Part shown: piece after piece, positions 23,636 to 33,398 of the stretch
Layout of the letters: every line of letters starts with the position of its first letter
Numbering within the stretch: position 1 is the stretch's first letter
Origin: Carettochelys insculpta
Lineage: Eukaryota; Chordata; Testudines; Carettochelyidae
Direction: 5' to 3'
Assembly: GCF_033958435.1 (NCBI RefSeq)
Contig: NC_134145.1
Span: 35,863,501-35,927,500, forward strand
DNA length: 64,000 nt
Notes under the pieces: model-generated
The model's database searches: none
What the model saw: only the letters and a program-made list of their open reading frames with translations
Told to the model about the DNA's origin: nothing
Made by a program: the position numbers and the translations under genes

Positions 23636-24333
23636 GGCTACATCTACACTAGCACATTATGTCGCAGTAGCCTATTTCAAAGTAAGCGCATCGAAATAGG
23701 CTACTTCAACGCATGTCGTCTACACATCCTTCGGGGTTGGTGCCATCGACGTTCAATGTCGAAATAGTGATGGGGAACGTCAAAAGGAGAAGCTCTGGAA
23801 GGAAATGTGGAGTGTCCACACACACAAGCGCTCCCTGTCGAAATAAGGGGTCAGCAAAGCCTACAGAGGGGGTCACAGGCTGGACTAGCCCTTCTGGGGC
23901 AACAGCAAGCCACTCCCTTAAAGGGCCTCTCCCAGACACACTCGGCCTGCACAGCATGAGGTCCGCAGAGCCAACAAGTTGCAGACCCCGTGCACACAGC
24001 ATGGACCCCAGCAGCAGCCAGAAGCCCTGGGTTAAGGGCTGCTGCACATGGCGACCACAGAGCCCCTCAGGGGCTGGACAGAGCATCTCTCAACCCCTCA
24101 GTTGATGGCCGCTGTGGAGGACCCATGTGGATTGTCTACACGCGCCCTACTTTGACGTTGAAGGTCAAAGTAGGGTGCTATTCCCATCTTCGGATAGGAA
24201 TAGCGATTTCAATTTCTCACTGCCTAACATCGATTTCATTGTCAAAATAGTGCATGGCGCGTGTAGACGCGACGGGTGCTATTTCGATGTTGTGCTGGCT
24301 ACTTTGAAGTAGCCAGCTAGTGTAGACGCACCC
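23636..24333 (+). mobile_element. Harbinger MITE 'A' (deletion derivative), 3-bp duplication CTT
   Basis: It starts GGCTACATCTACACTAGC and ends GCTAGTGTAGACGCACCC, flanked by CTT on both sides (23,633-23,635 and 24,334-24,336). The left arm matches the left arms of B and C, including the CCCTTAAAGGG block (about 23,915-23,925) and the start codon of the transposase gene (ATGGACCCCAGCAGCAGCC at 24,001). After about six codons it jumps through AAGCCCTGGGTTAA to the right arm of the coding elements. The ends belong to the CACTAG subfamily of B and C. It has no functional gene; ORFs crossing it are products of the mirrored arms. Confidence 0.9.
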
Positions 24334-24338
24334 CTTAT

Positions 24339-24873
24339 GTGGCATACACGTCTTGTCTTGTCTTCATGTTTAATGCCCAGTTTACAAGCCTGAGAACCCC
24401 TTATAAACATATACTGTACTTCCTTACTGTGGCCTTGAACAGCTCCAGAATTTAATACAGCACTATTAATGAACTTGAATGCTATACTCTTTCCTTTGTC
24501 AGCATTTAGGGCCCTATTTTTCCAGTCTTTTAAAATAAATTTTTTTTAGGTAAAAATCATAATGCCTGACTATCATTCTTGTAGCACTGCCCTCCATGAA
24601 AGAATCTTACAATTTGTCTCATGTAATATTCATAGGTCACACATTCTTTCCTCAGAAATTCAAAATATAAATACTTAGCACATCTTCTGAATCAATTAAA
24701 TTAGGGACAGTAGTTAGTTTTGTGGAAAAATCATTGTCAAGCATTTTTTGAACAATAGCTGTAAACTAAATGGAGAAAAATTTGAAAATTTTGGATAATT
24801 GATTATCTGCATAGCTCTAGCTGCTGTACCATTCACCAGTGACTGTGAGAACCTTTTCTTTTAATATTTTTTC
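24339..24873. other. No feature recognised
   Basis: AT-rich spacer of about 540 bp between Harbinger copies A and B. Only short chance ORFs. Confidence 0.45.
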
Positions 24874-25240
24874 TCCTAGGCTACGTCTACACTAGCACAC
24901 TAGTTGAAGTAGCCTATTTTGACGTAAGAACATAGAAATAGGCTACTTCGATGCATATCATCTACACGTCCTCCAAGGCTGGTGCCATCGATGTTCAACA
25001 TCGAAGTAGCAACGGGGAACATTGAGAGAAGCCGTCCTGCAAGGAAAAGCACAGCGTCCACACACACAAGCACTCCCTGTTGAAATAAGGGGCCAGGAAA
25101 GCCCGCGGATTGGGTCACATGCTGGACTAGCCCTTCTGGGTCAACAACAAGCCACCCCTTTAAAGGGCCCCTCCCAGACACACCTGGCCTGCACAGCATG
25201 AGGTCCACAGGGTACTCTCCACACTCTCGCAGACCAAGTC

Positions 25241-25573
25241 ACACCTCAATGCCAGCCAGGAGTGGTTCAACACCCGCCTGAACCATGCCCACCAGGTGGT
25301 GGAGAGGACCTTTGGACGGCTGAAGGGGCACTGGCGGTGCCTCCTTGCCCGACTGGACGTCAGCCTTCAGAACATCCCCCAGGTTGTGGGCGCATGCTGC
25401 ATGCTCCACAACATTGTCAAGAGTAAGGGAGAGGGTTTTGTCTAGGGGTGGGCGGTCGATGCTGACACGGGCTTCCCCTAGCCAGCTGCTGCACCCAGCT
25501 GCCAGGTCCAGCATGAGTGGGTACGGGTCCGCGAGGCCCTGTGGGCCCACTTCAATCAGGGAGATCCCGAGCA
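25241..25573 (+). pseudogene. Harbinger transposase, C-terminal remnant (element B)
   Basis: Translation gives LNASQEWFNTRLNHAHQ, then VVERTFGRLKGHWRCLLARL with the presumed catalytic Glu box, NIPQVVGACCMLHNIVKSKG, and finally VREALWAHFNQGDP. This is the end of the HARBI1-like protein seen complete at 50.4-51.6 kb. Everything from the start codon to the middle of the DDE domain, including the Asp motifs, is absent. Two in-frame TAG codons follow (25,442 and about 25,478). A polyadenylation-like AATAAA occurs at about 25,665. It cannot make a transposase. Confidence 0.85.
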
Positions 25574-25835
25574 CCTCCCTGGCCTTCCCCGGAGGAACCC
25601 CGCCCCCCCAGCCCGCACTGCCCACACACCGCCCCCAACACCCACACGCCTCCAGTTATTTGGAAAATAAAACCTTTTTTTTTTTTTGAAAACTGCTAAC
25701 TTTGTTTTGTGCACAACAGAAACTGCAACCAGTATACAAAGGGGGACAACTACATACATTGCGGACAACTATGTACATGGGGGCCTGGTGGCTGGCTCAG
25801 CCATTGTCCCAGCGGATGGCTTGGCCATTGTCCCA

Positions 25836-27384
25836 TCAGTCTGGGGTGGGGGTAGAGGGGCACGACCCCCAGCAGGTACAGCTCGCGACCCCCCTCCCGT
25901 GTACCCGCGGTCCCCAGCGTGGCCAGCTGGGGGCTGGGAGGACCGGCAAGTACGGCTGGGATGCCTCCACTGGCCGGTCTTCAGGCCTAGTAGGCTCTGG
26001 TCCTGCGGAGCTTGCAGGCGGCATGGCAGGTGGCACAGCAGGCAGTGAGGGGGGTGGGGCAGCAGGTGGTGCAGCAGGCAGTGAGGTGGGGGGGACAATA
26101 GGTGGAGCGGCGGGGAGGGCAGCCCGGTGGGGCAGCGGGGGGCAGGAGCTGGGTGCTGGTCTCCTGGATCTGGCTATGTCCCGGAAGAACCCCATGAAGT
26201 CCTCCCACACCGCCCACTGATGGGTGGACTCCTCCCTGTTGAAGTGGAGTCTCTCCTCCGCCACCTCCGTCTGCCGCTGGAGAGCTGCCAGGAGCTGGGG
26301 GTCCACAGGGGCCATCCCCAGGGTCTGGCAGTAGTGGGACCGTCCCGCTGGCCTTGGGGATGTTTCCAGGTGCTGGTGATGGCTGACGTCCAGCGGGATG
26401 TCAGGGATGACGGAGGGTGCCTGGCTGCCAGGGGCATCAGATGGTGCAGCTGCAGAGAGGGAGAGAGGGAGGGGAAGGCTGTTAGTACAGTGCCCTCACC
26501 CATGGCCCATTCCCCCCGCCCCCCTTTGGGTGCTGGGTCTCCGTCCCCGTCGGTGGGTGTGATGTCCCTGTTGGCTGTCCCCATAGCATTCTCCCCCCCG
26601 CCCCTGGGGTTAAGGCACAGTGCTGTCCATGGGTGTGGGTGCTGACAGGCGCTGATGCCGTGCCACCGTCCTGGGACTGTGCTGTGGCTGGGCAGTTGCG
26701 GGCTGGGCTCTGCTTGGGGTGTGTGAGGCTCCTGGTCGTGTCTGGTGCCCCTGCCCCATGGCCCGTGGGTGTGTGACCTGTGGGGACCGACCATTGCTGC
26801 GGTTGGGGGACCAGCTGGTGCGTCGGAAGGGGAGGTTGATGAGGAGCCCCCCCTTGCTGCTGGACCCCTTCTCCGCTGTCCTGAGGGGGGCTCCTCGGAT
26901 GGGCCCTGGGATGTGGGGCTGGCCTCCAGGCCGGACTCCAGCTCCGAGGCCTGCTGGGGCTCATCGGCTGTGGTGTCAAGAAACTGAGGGGGAGGAGGTG
27001 TCCCAGGGGCCCAGGATGGCCCTGAGCTGCTGTAACAGGGGCAAGGAGTGGGGGCAGCCCCAGACCGGCTGGCCGAGTCCCGGGCCCAGGCGTACCCCTG
27101 CCGCAACTCCTTCACCTTGCTCCGGACATGATCTGGAGTGTGGGCAGGCTGACCCTGGGCAGCCAGGCCCTCAGCCACTTGGGTGAATGCTTCTGCTTTC
27201 CACCGCTTGCTCCCCATCACGTGGAGCACTTCCTCCTCACCCCAAAGCCCCAGCAGGTCTTGGAGCTCGGCCTCCGACCAGGAGGGGCCCCACCTCTTTT
27301 TGGCCCCACAGTTGGCTGCCGGGGCTGCCTGAATCCCCTCAGGAGGGGAGCCCTGGGGGTGCTCGGGGGCTGGCTCGATGCCAT
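25836..27384 (-). pseudogene. Myb/SANT-like DNA-binding gene of element B (two exons, frameshifted)
   Basis: Leftward gene convergent with the transposase. Exon 1 starts MASSQPPSTPRAPLLRG at 27,384. A 1-nt frameshift near 27,290 separates this from the trihelix-type Myb domain, which reads (in the next frame) EEEVLHVMGSKRWKAEAF, GLAAQGQPAHTPDHVRSKV and KELRQGYAWARD. Exon 2 starts after a pyrimidine tract and CAG at 26,449 and reads APVDPQLLAALQRQTEVAEE, REESTHQWAVWEDFMGFF and a Pro/Ala repeat tail to 25,836. The GTATGT donor found in copies C and E is missing here. In Harbinger systems the Myb-like partner binds the ends and brings in the transposase. This copy is probably inactive. Confidence 0.75.
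25985..26135. repeat. GC-rich minisatellite in the Myb gene, exon 2 (element B)
   Basis: Imperfect units of GGTGGCACAGCAGGCAGTGA-like sequence encode, on the minus strand, a run of Pro, Ala and Leu/Ser (PAAPP-type units). The same region is repeat-rich in copies C (about 35,965-36,110) and E (about 52,130-52,210) with different unit numbers, so the tail length evolves by slippage. Confidence 0.75.
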
Positions 27385-27822
27385 GGGTGGTGGGTGGAGG
27401 GGTCGGGGCCTGTAGAGGGCATGCAGGGCTAGCACGTGCGTGTGCTGCTGCCTGTACGCTCTCAGCTTCCTGCCACAGGAAATCCAGGTCCGTGGTGCTT
27501 CAAAGGCTGCTGCGCACGGCGACCATAGAGCCCCGCAGGGGCTGGACAGAGCGTCTCAACCCCTCAGCTGAGGGCCGCCATGGAGGACCCTGCTATTTCA
27601 AAGTAGCAGGACGTGGATCATCTATACACACCCTACTTCGATGTTCAACGTCAAAGTAGGGTGCTATTCCCATCTTCGGATGGGAATAGCGATTTCGACG
27701 CCTCACTGCCTAACATTGATTTCAACGTCAAAATGGCACCCGGCGCGTGTAGACACGACAGGTGCTATTTCGACATTGTGCCAGCTACTTCGAAGTAGCT
27801 GGCTAGTGTAGATGCACCCCTA

Positions 27823-29104
27823 GTGTGGAGGTTGCTGAGTTACATAGCTGTTGACCACGAGATCACAAAAGAGGCAAAATATAGATTTGTGAAGTGCTGT
27901 TTTTCAAAACAGGAGACTAAACAGTCGTCTTAGCAACCACATAGACACTGTATCTGGAGAAACACCACTCACTAACGCAAAAAGTGTCAAGGGAATTCTT
28001 CTCAGATCAAAATTATCCTTAAATAATTCATGTCACTTGCTTTTAGAGGACAGCTGGTTTGCTAAAAGCAAGTACTAATTTTTGAAGTTTCATACTGCAT
28101 TTGCAGTGTGTTTTGTTGTCTCAATATGCTGTTATATTGTGTTGTGTCAGACTGTGAGGCAGGCAACATGCTCACAATTACTAAAAGTAGTTATCTAACA
28201 CATAACCAAAGCAATGATTAGAAGTAGAGGACAATGTTAGTCAAGTAGCTACCTCATTGTTGCTCTTTAAGTTCTTAAACTTATTTGAGAAATCCTCTGT
28301 AATGCATCCAGTTGGTAGACATGGATTCTATAGAACATGCCCCTGGGATGTGCTAATATTTAGATTGGGGGTGGATGGGAAGATATGATTGCATTAACCA
28401 CAGTGGCATCCTTCCTTTGTTTATTACAAGTAACTCTTTTGGATTACCAGCATTCAAGACGCTTATGCTTTCACAAAATTAAAAAGGCAAACCAAGTAGA
28501 CAAATCTTATAGCATTCATAGAAATGAGTTGAAACTACTACTATCTGAATTGCTCTCAAATTGGAGCTCTTATCATTACACACAAGCTGGCCATTCTTTC
28601 TCATATAATAAAAATCCCTATATTTACCTTACGTATCTACATCTAGGCCCTACTGGTATAATATATTTGTTGAACTCAGTTGTGGAAGCACAGAATGAGT
28701 GATATTTGCTTGAGGAATCTGAACTGAAACTTTATCGGATTAATTCTAGGAAGCTAGTTACTGCCTTGAATGGGAGTGGTACAAAAGTGCTGAGCCCAGA
28801 AGAGAGCTCTGGGAGATTCTGGACTCTTTTAGCTTTCTGGTGTTCAGGGAGATGAGGAAAGTTGGAGCATTCTCTTCCTTTGCTTTACCTAGCTAGCTCC
28901 ACTCGTGGTTGTGTAGTGTGGAAAGACTGTGTCTATGGTTCCCCTTAGCCTTGGCATGGGGGCTTCTTGTCTCTGCCTTCACTCTGGTGCACTGGGATTA
29001 TGCCCTCAGGATATGGCTGCTGGAATGTCTCATGTAAGTTGTCATGTGATCGGTCTGGGTATGGACCAGCAATTTATGACATTTTATCTTTGTCTCTCTG
29101 TAAA
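27823..29104. other. No feature recognised
   Basis: AT-rich DNA with short chance ORFs; no ends of known repeats or exon structure. Confidence 0.45.
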
Positions 29105-29107
29105 TAA

Positions 29108-29403
29108 AGCCAGGTCTACACTAGGGGAAACACTGAAGTAAGATCCGCAACTCTAGCTACAAAAATTGTGTGGCTGGAGTCATTGTATCTTAAATCATTT
29201 TTTTGCCCACATTCACACAGCTGGAGGTTGATGGGAGAAACTCTCACACTGACTTTCCACACCTCTCATTACTGTGAGGAGTACAGGGGTCAATGGCAAC
29301 ATCCTGATCATTAGATGTAGCACAGCCCCTCTAGGCATGCTAAGTCGACTCTGGAAGATTGGCTGCCTGCTGGTTGAATTTTCTGGTAAGTATAGACAAG
29401 CCC
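29108..29403. mobile_element. Small Harbinger-like MITE, duplication TAA
   Basis: It begins AGCCAGGTCTACACTAGG and ends GTAAGTATAGACAAGCCC, flanked by TAA at 29,105-29,107 and 29,404-29,406. TAA fits the TWA preference of Harbinger elements. GTCTACAC lies at positions 7-14 from the left end, as in the other Harbinger-type ends here. The interior shows mirrored words around GATCCGCAACTCTAGCTAC, but is diverged. It resembles an abundant turtle MITE by eye. No coding capacity. Confidence 0.65.
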
Positions 29404-29406
29404 TAA

Positions 29407-31408
29407 ACCATGGTAGGGTTTCTATATCCTCTGTCTGAGGATCCCACTAAGGAAGACACATAGAAACTACAGCATCTGCTGAAGATCCTCCCTATAAAAA
29501 CACAGGAACAAATTTACACAGACATGCTCCTTGAACCCAAACCAGGTTAATTCTACCTGCTACCCAAGGTCCATAAACCTGGGAATCCTGGACGCCCCAT
29601 CATCTCAGGCATTGGCACCCTCACCACAGGATTGTTTGCATATGTGGACTCTCTACTTAGACCCTATGCTACCAGCACCCCCAGCTTTCTTCGAGATACC
29701 ACTGACTTCCTCAGGAAACTACAGTCCATTGGTGACCTTCCGGAAAACACCATCCTGGCCACCATGGATGTAGAGGCCCTTTACACCAATATCCCACATG
29801 AAGATGGACTCCAGGCTGTTAGGAACATTATCCCTGATGAGACCGTGGCACAAATGGTGGCAGAGCTTTGTGACTTTGTCCTCACCCACAACTAAATCAG
29901 ATTTGAGGACAAATTATACCTTCAAATCAGTGGCACTGCTATGGGCACCCACATGGCCCCACTGTATGCCAACATTTTTATGGCTGACCTGGAACAAAGC
30001 TTTCTCAGTTCTCATCCCCTAGCGCCCCTCCTCTACCTGCGCTACATTGATGACATCTTCATCATCTGGACCCACGGGAAGGAGGCTCTTGAAGAGTTTC
30101 ACCGTGATTGCAACAGTTTCCACCCCACCATCAACTTTAGCCTGGACTAATCCACACAAGAGAGTCATTTGCTGGACACTACTGTGCAGATAAGCGATGG
30201 TCACATAAATACCACCCTATACCAAAAACCCACAGATCGCTATGCTTATCTACACGCCTCCAGCTTCCATCCAGGGCATACTACACGATCCATTGTTTAC
30301 AGCCAGGCACTGAGGTGCAACCGTATTTGCTCTGATCCATCAGACAGAGACAAACATCTATAAGACCTTTATCAAACTTTCCTCAAACTACAATACCCAC
30401 CTAAGGAAGTGAGGGAACAGATTGACAGAGCGAGACAGGTACCCAGAAGCCACCTGCTACAAGACAGGCTTCGCAAGGAAAACAAGAGAACACCACTGAC
30501 CATCACATACAGCCCCCACCTAAGGACTCTCCAGCGCATCATCAGTGATCTGCAACCCATCCTGAACAATGATCTTTCACTCTCACACACCTTGCGAGTC
30601 AGGCGTGTCCTTGCCTACAGATAGCCTGCCAACCTTAAACAAATCCTCATCAGCCACTATGGATCACAAAACAGTAACTCTAAGCTTGGAACCAATCCAT
30701 GCAACAAACCCTGATGCCAATTCTGCTCACATATCTACACCAGTGAAATCATCACAGGACCTAACAACCACCATACCATCAGGGGCTCCTTTACCTGCAT
30801 ATCTACTAATATAATATATGCCATATGCCCCACTGCAATTTACATTGGCCAAAATGGACAGTCTCTCCGTAAAAGAATAAATGGACGTAAATTGTGCATC
30901 AGGAACGGTAATGTACAGAAGCCTGTGGGAGAGCACTTCAATCTCCCTGGACACTCAGTAGCAGATTTAAGAGTGGCAGTCTTGAAACAAAGAAATTTCA
31001 AAAATCAAATGGAGAGAGAAAGCTCTGAGCTGCAATTTATTTGTAAATTTGACTCCATTAACCAAGGATTAAACAGAGACTGGGAGTGTCTCTCACTTTA
31101 CAAAAGGAGCTTCTCTGCCCTAGGTGTTAACATCTCCACATTAGACTGACAATGGGCCATATCTCCCTGTCTTATCTGACCTGTTTTTTCCTCTCTTCAT
31201 ACATGCTACTGATAATGGGCCTTTTCCACCCTGACTGAATGACCTTGTCAGCTCTGGCCCTCCCTTTTACTGGGACCCCATTCTTTAAATACCCTCTGAA
31301 CCACCCTGCTGCCTCACTCATGCATCTGATGAAGTGGGTCTTTGCCCACAAAAGCTTATGCTCCAACATATCTGTTAGTCTATAAGGTGCCACAGGACAT
31401 CTTGTTGT
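29407..31408 (+). mobile_element. Penelope-like element (reverse transcriptase plus GIY-YIG), 5' truncated
   Basis: About 2 kb of a Penelope-like retroelement immediately after the small MITE. It holds most of the single ORF and a 3' UTR ending in CATCTGATGAAGTGGGTC, CACAAAAGCTTATGCTCC, then GTTAGTCTATAAGGTGCC and ACAGGACATCTTGTTGT (to 31,408). The N-terminal part of the ORF is missing or unrecognisable. The tail is the source sequence for the pieces at 4.9, 7.6 and 39.1 kb. Target duplication not resolved. Confidence 0.88.
29440..31149 (+). pseudogene. Penelope-like reverse transcriptase with GIY-YIG endonuclease, broken
   Basis: Domains in order, across frameshifts and stops: YLLPKVHKPGNPGRPIISG (about 29,550-29,610), ILATMDVEALYTNIPHEDG (the Asp-bearing A box, near 29,760), LQISGTAMGTHMAPLYANIF (B box, near 29,925), LYLRYIDDIFIIW (catalytic YIDD box, near 30,035), LLDTTVQISDGHINTTLYQK, then a linker. 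The endonuclease follows: the Cys/His motif region NKP, QFCSHIYTSEIITGPN, TNIIYAICPTAIYIGQNG with QSLRKRINGR, and GEHFNLPGHSVADL. Stops lie after LTHN (29,895), FSLD (30,150), DKHL and AYR, with a frame change near 29,620. Such enzymes copy their own RNA and use GIY-YIG for target cleavage. All catalytic motifs are visible but the frame is not intact. Confidence 0.88.
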
Positions 31409-31830
31409 ACATCACTCCAGTAATCCCATCCCAATAGCACTGCATGCAACTGAAATCAATAGTGCGAACATCCTACTCATTCCAGTGCTCATGTAGATCA
31501 TTTTAAATACACGTGTGGCAATTGTCAAACAAAATATCTTGAGCCATCTGAAACATTTCCCCCAGTCTTTTAAAAGACTAGGTGACACAGCCATTGAACC
31601 TGTAAAACTTTGCTTTTGAAAATACTCATTTTTTAAACTCTTTTTTAAATAGATCCTGATGATCTTGGCAAAAAGAAGAGTATTTGAAAGAGAACTCACA
31701 TTTTCTATTGCTCTGTTGATCAAAATAAGTTAAACAGTTGTAAAAATTTCCATGTGCAGACTAGCGTCTGTGTACAGAGCTTCAGAGATACCATTAACAT
31801 GGCCAAGATATTGCGGTCTGGATTCTGAAT
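31409..31830. other. No feature recognised
   Basis: AT-rich spacer between the Penelope element and the next repeat. Confidence 0.4.
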
Positions 31831-32247
31831 GGGTGACCATCCATCCGGTTTTGGGTGGGACAGCCCTGTATTTTGGGTGCCATAGTGGCATCCCAATTTT
31901 ATTTTGCCAAAGGGGCTAATTACCCTGTATTCTGTTTTCTGGAGTGCAGTGGCTGCTGCATGGCTCTGGCTCCCTGCACCTGGGAGAGCTGAGAGCTGGA
32001 CTGGTGCTGTGGTGCAGCTGCCACCTGGCTTCGCTGGTGGGGTGGCAGCCCTGTCCTTGATGCCCCAAGCCCTGGAGCAGCTGACAGCTGCAGATGCGCC
32101 CCCACCCCCACTCCTCCAGCAGGGTAGCAGCCACTACCTAGGACAGCCATTGCCTAACTCCAATGTAGGTGAACATCCATCCCATTTTGACCAGGATACC
32201 GTCATTCCCTGGTATCCCATATTTGGCTGGGGGAGATATGGTCACCC
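31831..32247. mobile_element. Possible non-autonomous hAT element
   Basis: It begins GGGTGACCATCCATCCGG and ends GGGAGATATGGTCACCC, giving a 10-bp inverted repeat GGGTGACCAT. Internal words CATCCATCC and CATCCATCCCATTTTGACC echo the left end. The 8-bp flanks TTCTGAAT and TACAAAAT match in only 5 of 8 positions, so the superfamily call is tentative. The ORFs inside are chance products of a CTG/CAG-rich middle. Confidence 0.5.
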
Positions 32248-33023
32248 TACAAAATTGTAAATGGTGAAAAGTTTGTCTTTATTATACATCAGCAATCAGT
32301 AAAAATGCTGAAGGAGATCTTACCGCATGCCTGGTACTAAAGGCATCTGATGACAATTAGGACTGTGCGATTAGTTTATATTTTGTTCATTGAAAAAATC
32401 CATTCGGGTTGAACTAAAAATGAAAATGTCCAGAATTTACGGTAAATTGAAAGCCAGAAACGGGCAGAGGTGCATGTCTCTCGCTCTCGCTCTCTCTCTG
32501 TATGTGTGCATTTTGTGGGTTGAATAAAATGTTTAATGTGAAATTAAATGCCTTGTTTTATCATTTTAAATTTTTTTACATAAAAGATTCACTGGGTTCC
32601 CAAAATTCCCAAGATCAGGGCCAGTCTTAAGCTCAGGTTTTCCTTTTCCCAGGTGAGTGCATTAACCACTGGACAGTAAGTTAATCTTTGGGGACTTCTT
32701 CTGTCTTTCTACTGTTGGAGCTGTTCTATTTGATCAAAATAATTAAACATTATTTAGGTTGGGAAGAACGAGAGAGAGAAAGTTATGTTATAGCCTTAGT
32801 GCTGTTGTAAGAGGCCGGAGCTTCCAGCTACTGCAGGCCCTTTAAATCACCTCAGGAATCCTGGGTGGCACTGGCTGGGGGATGCTAGCCCCCAGCTGTG
32901 CACCTCCCACACAAGGCTCTACTACTTCTGGTGTCCCAGAGCTGCCACATTCCCTCTCCCCGGGGCCTGGCAATTCTGTCAGCAGCCCTGCAGCTCACAG
33001 TGAACCACAAGAAGTTATGCCTC
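32248..33023. other. No gene; (CT)n-rich patch
   Basis: A CTCTCGCTCTCGCTCTCTCT patch lies at 32,478-32,503. The last 30 or so bases before the Harbinger insertion may be LINE-derived, continuing at 37,819 beyond the insertion. Confidence 0.4.
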
Positions 33024-33398
33024 ACAGGCTACATCCACACTAGCACATTACATTGAGGTAGGCTATTTCGAAGTAAGAACATCGAAATAAGCTACTTCGA
33101 CAAATATTGTCTACACGTCCTCCAGGGCTGGCAACGTTGATGTTCAGCGTTGAAGTAGCGATGGGGAACGTCGAAAAGAGGCGCCCTGGAAGGAAATGCA
33201 GAGTGTCCACACACACAAACCCCCTCTTTCGAAATAAGGGGCCAGGAAAGACCACGGACCAGGTCACAGAGCACACTAGCCCTTCCGGGGCAGCTGCAAG
33301 CCGCTCCCTTAAAGGGCCCCTCTCAGACACACCAGGCCTGCACAGCACGAGGTCTGCAGAGCAGTAGCCACTCTCTCACAGACCAAGTCACAGCAGAT

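Larger units (their letters stand above)
24879..27819 (+). mobile_element. PIF/Harbinger element 'B', transposase mostly deleted, duplication CTA
   Basis: A 2,941-bp element. It starts GGCTACGTCTACACTAGC, ends GCTAGTGTAGATGCACCC, and is flanked by CTA (24,876-24,878 and 27,820-27,822). It keeps the left arm and 5' UTR, then jumps at about 25,241 to the last third of the transposase gene, and retains the whole convergent Myb/SANT gene and right arm. By size and layout it is a deleted form of the kind of element represented by C. The GC-rich composition contrasts sharply with the AT-rich flanks. Confidence 0.9.

Noticed and set aside
32478..32503. CT-rich tract as a promoter element
   Set aside because: Simple repeat with no gene downstream.
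32640..32690. tRNA-like B box (GTGCATTAACCACTGGAC) suggesting a SINE
   Set aside because: No A box at the right spacing, no tRNA fold and no A-rich or LINE-like tail could be seen.
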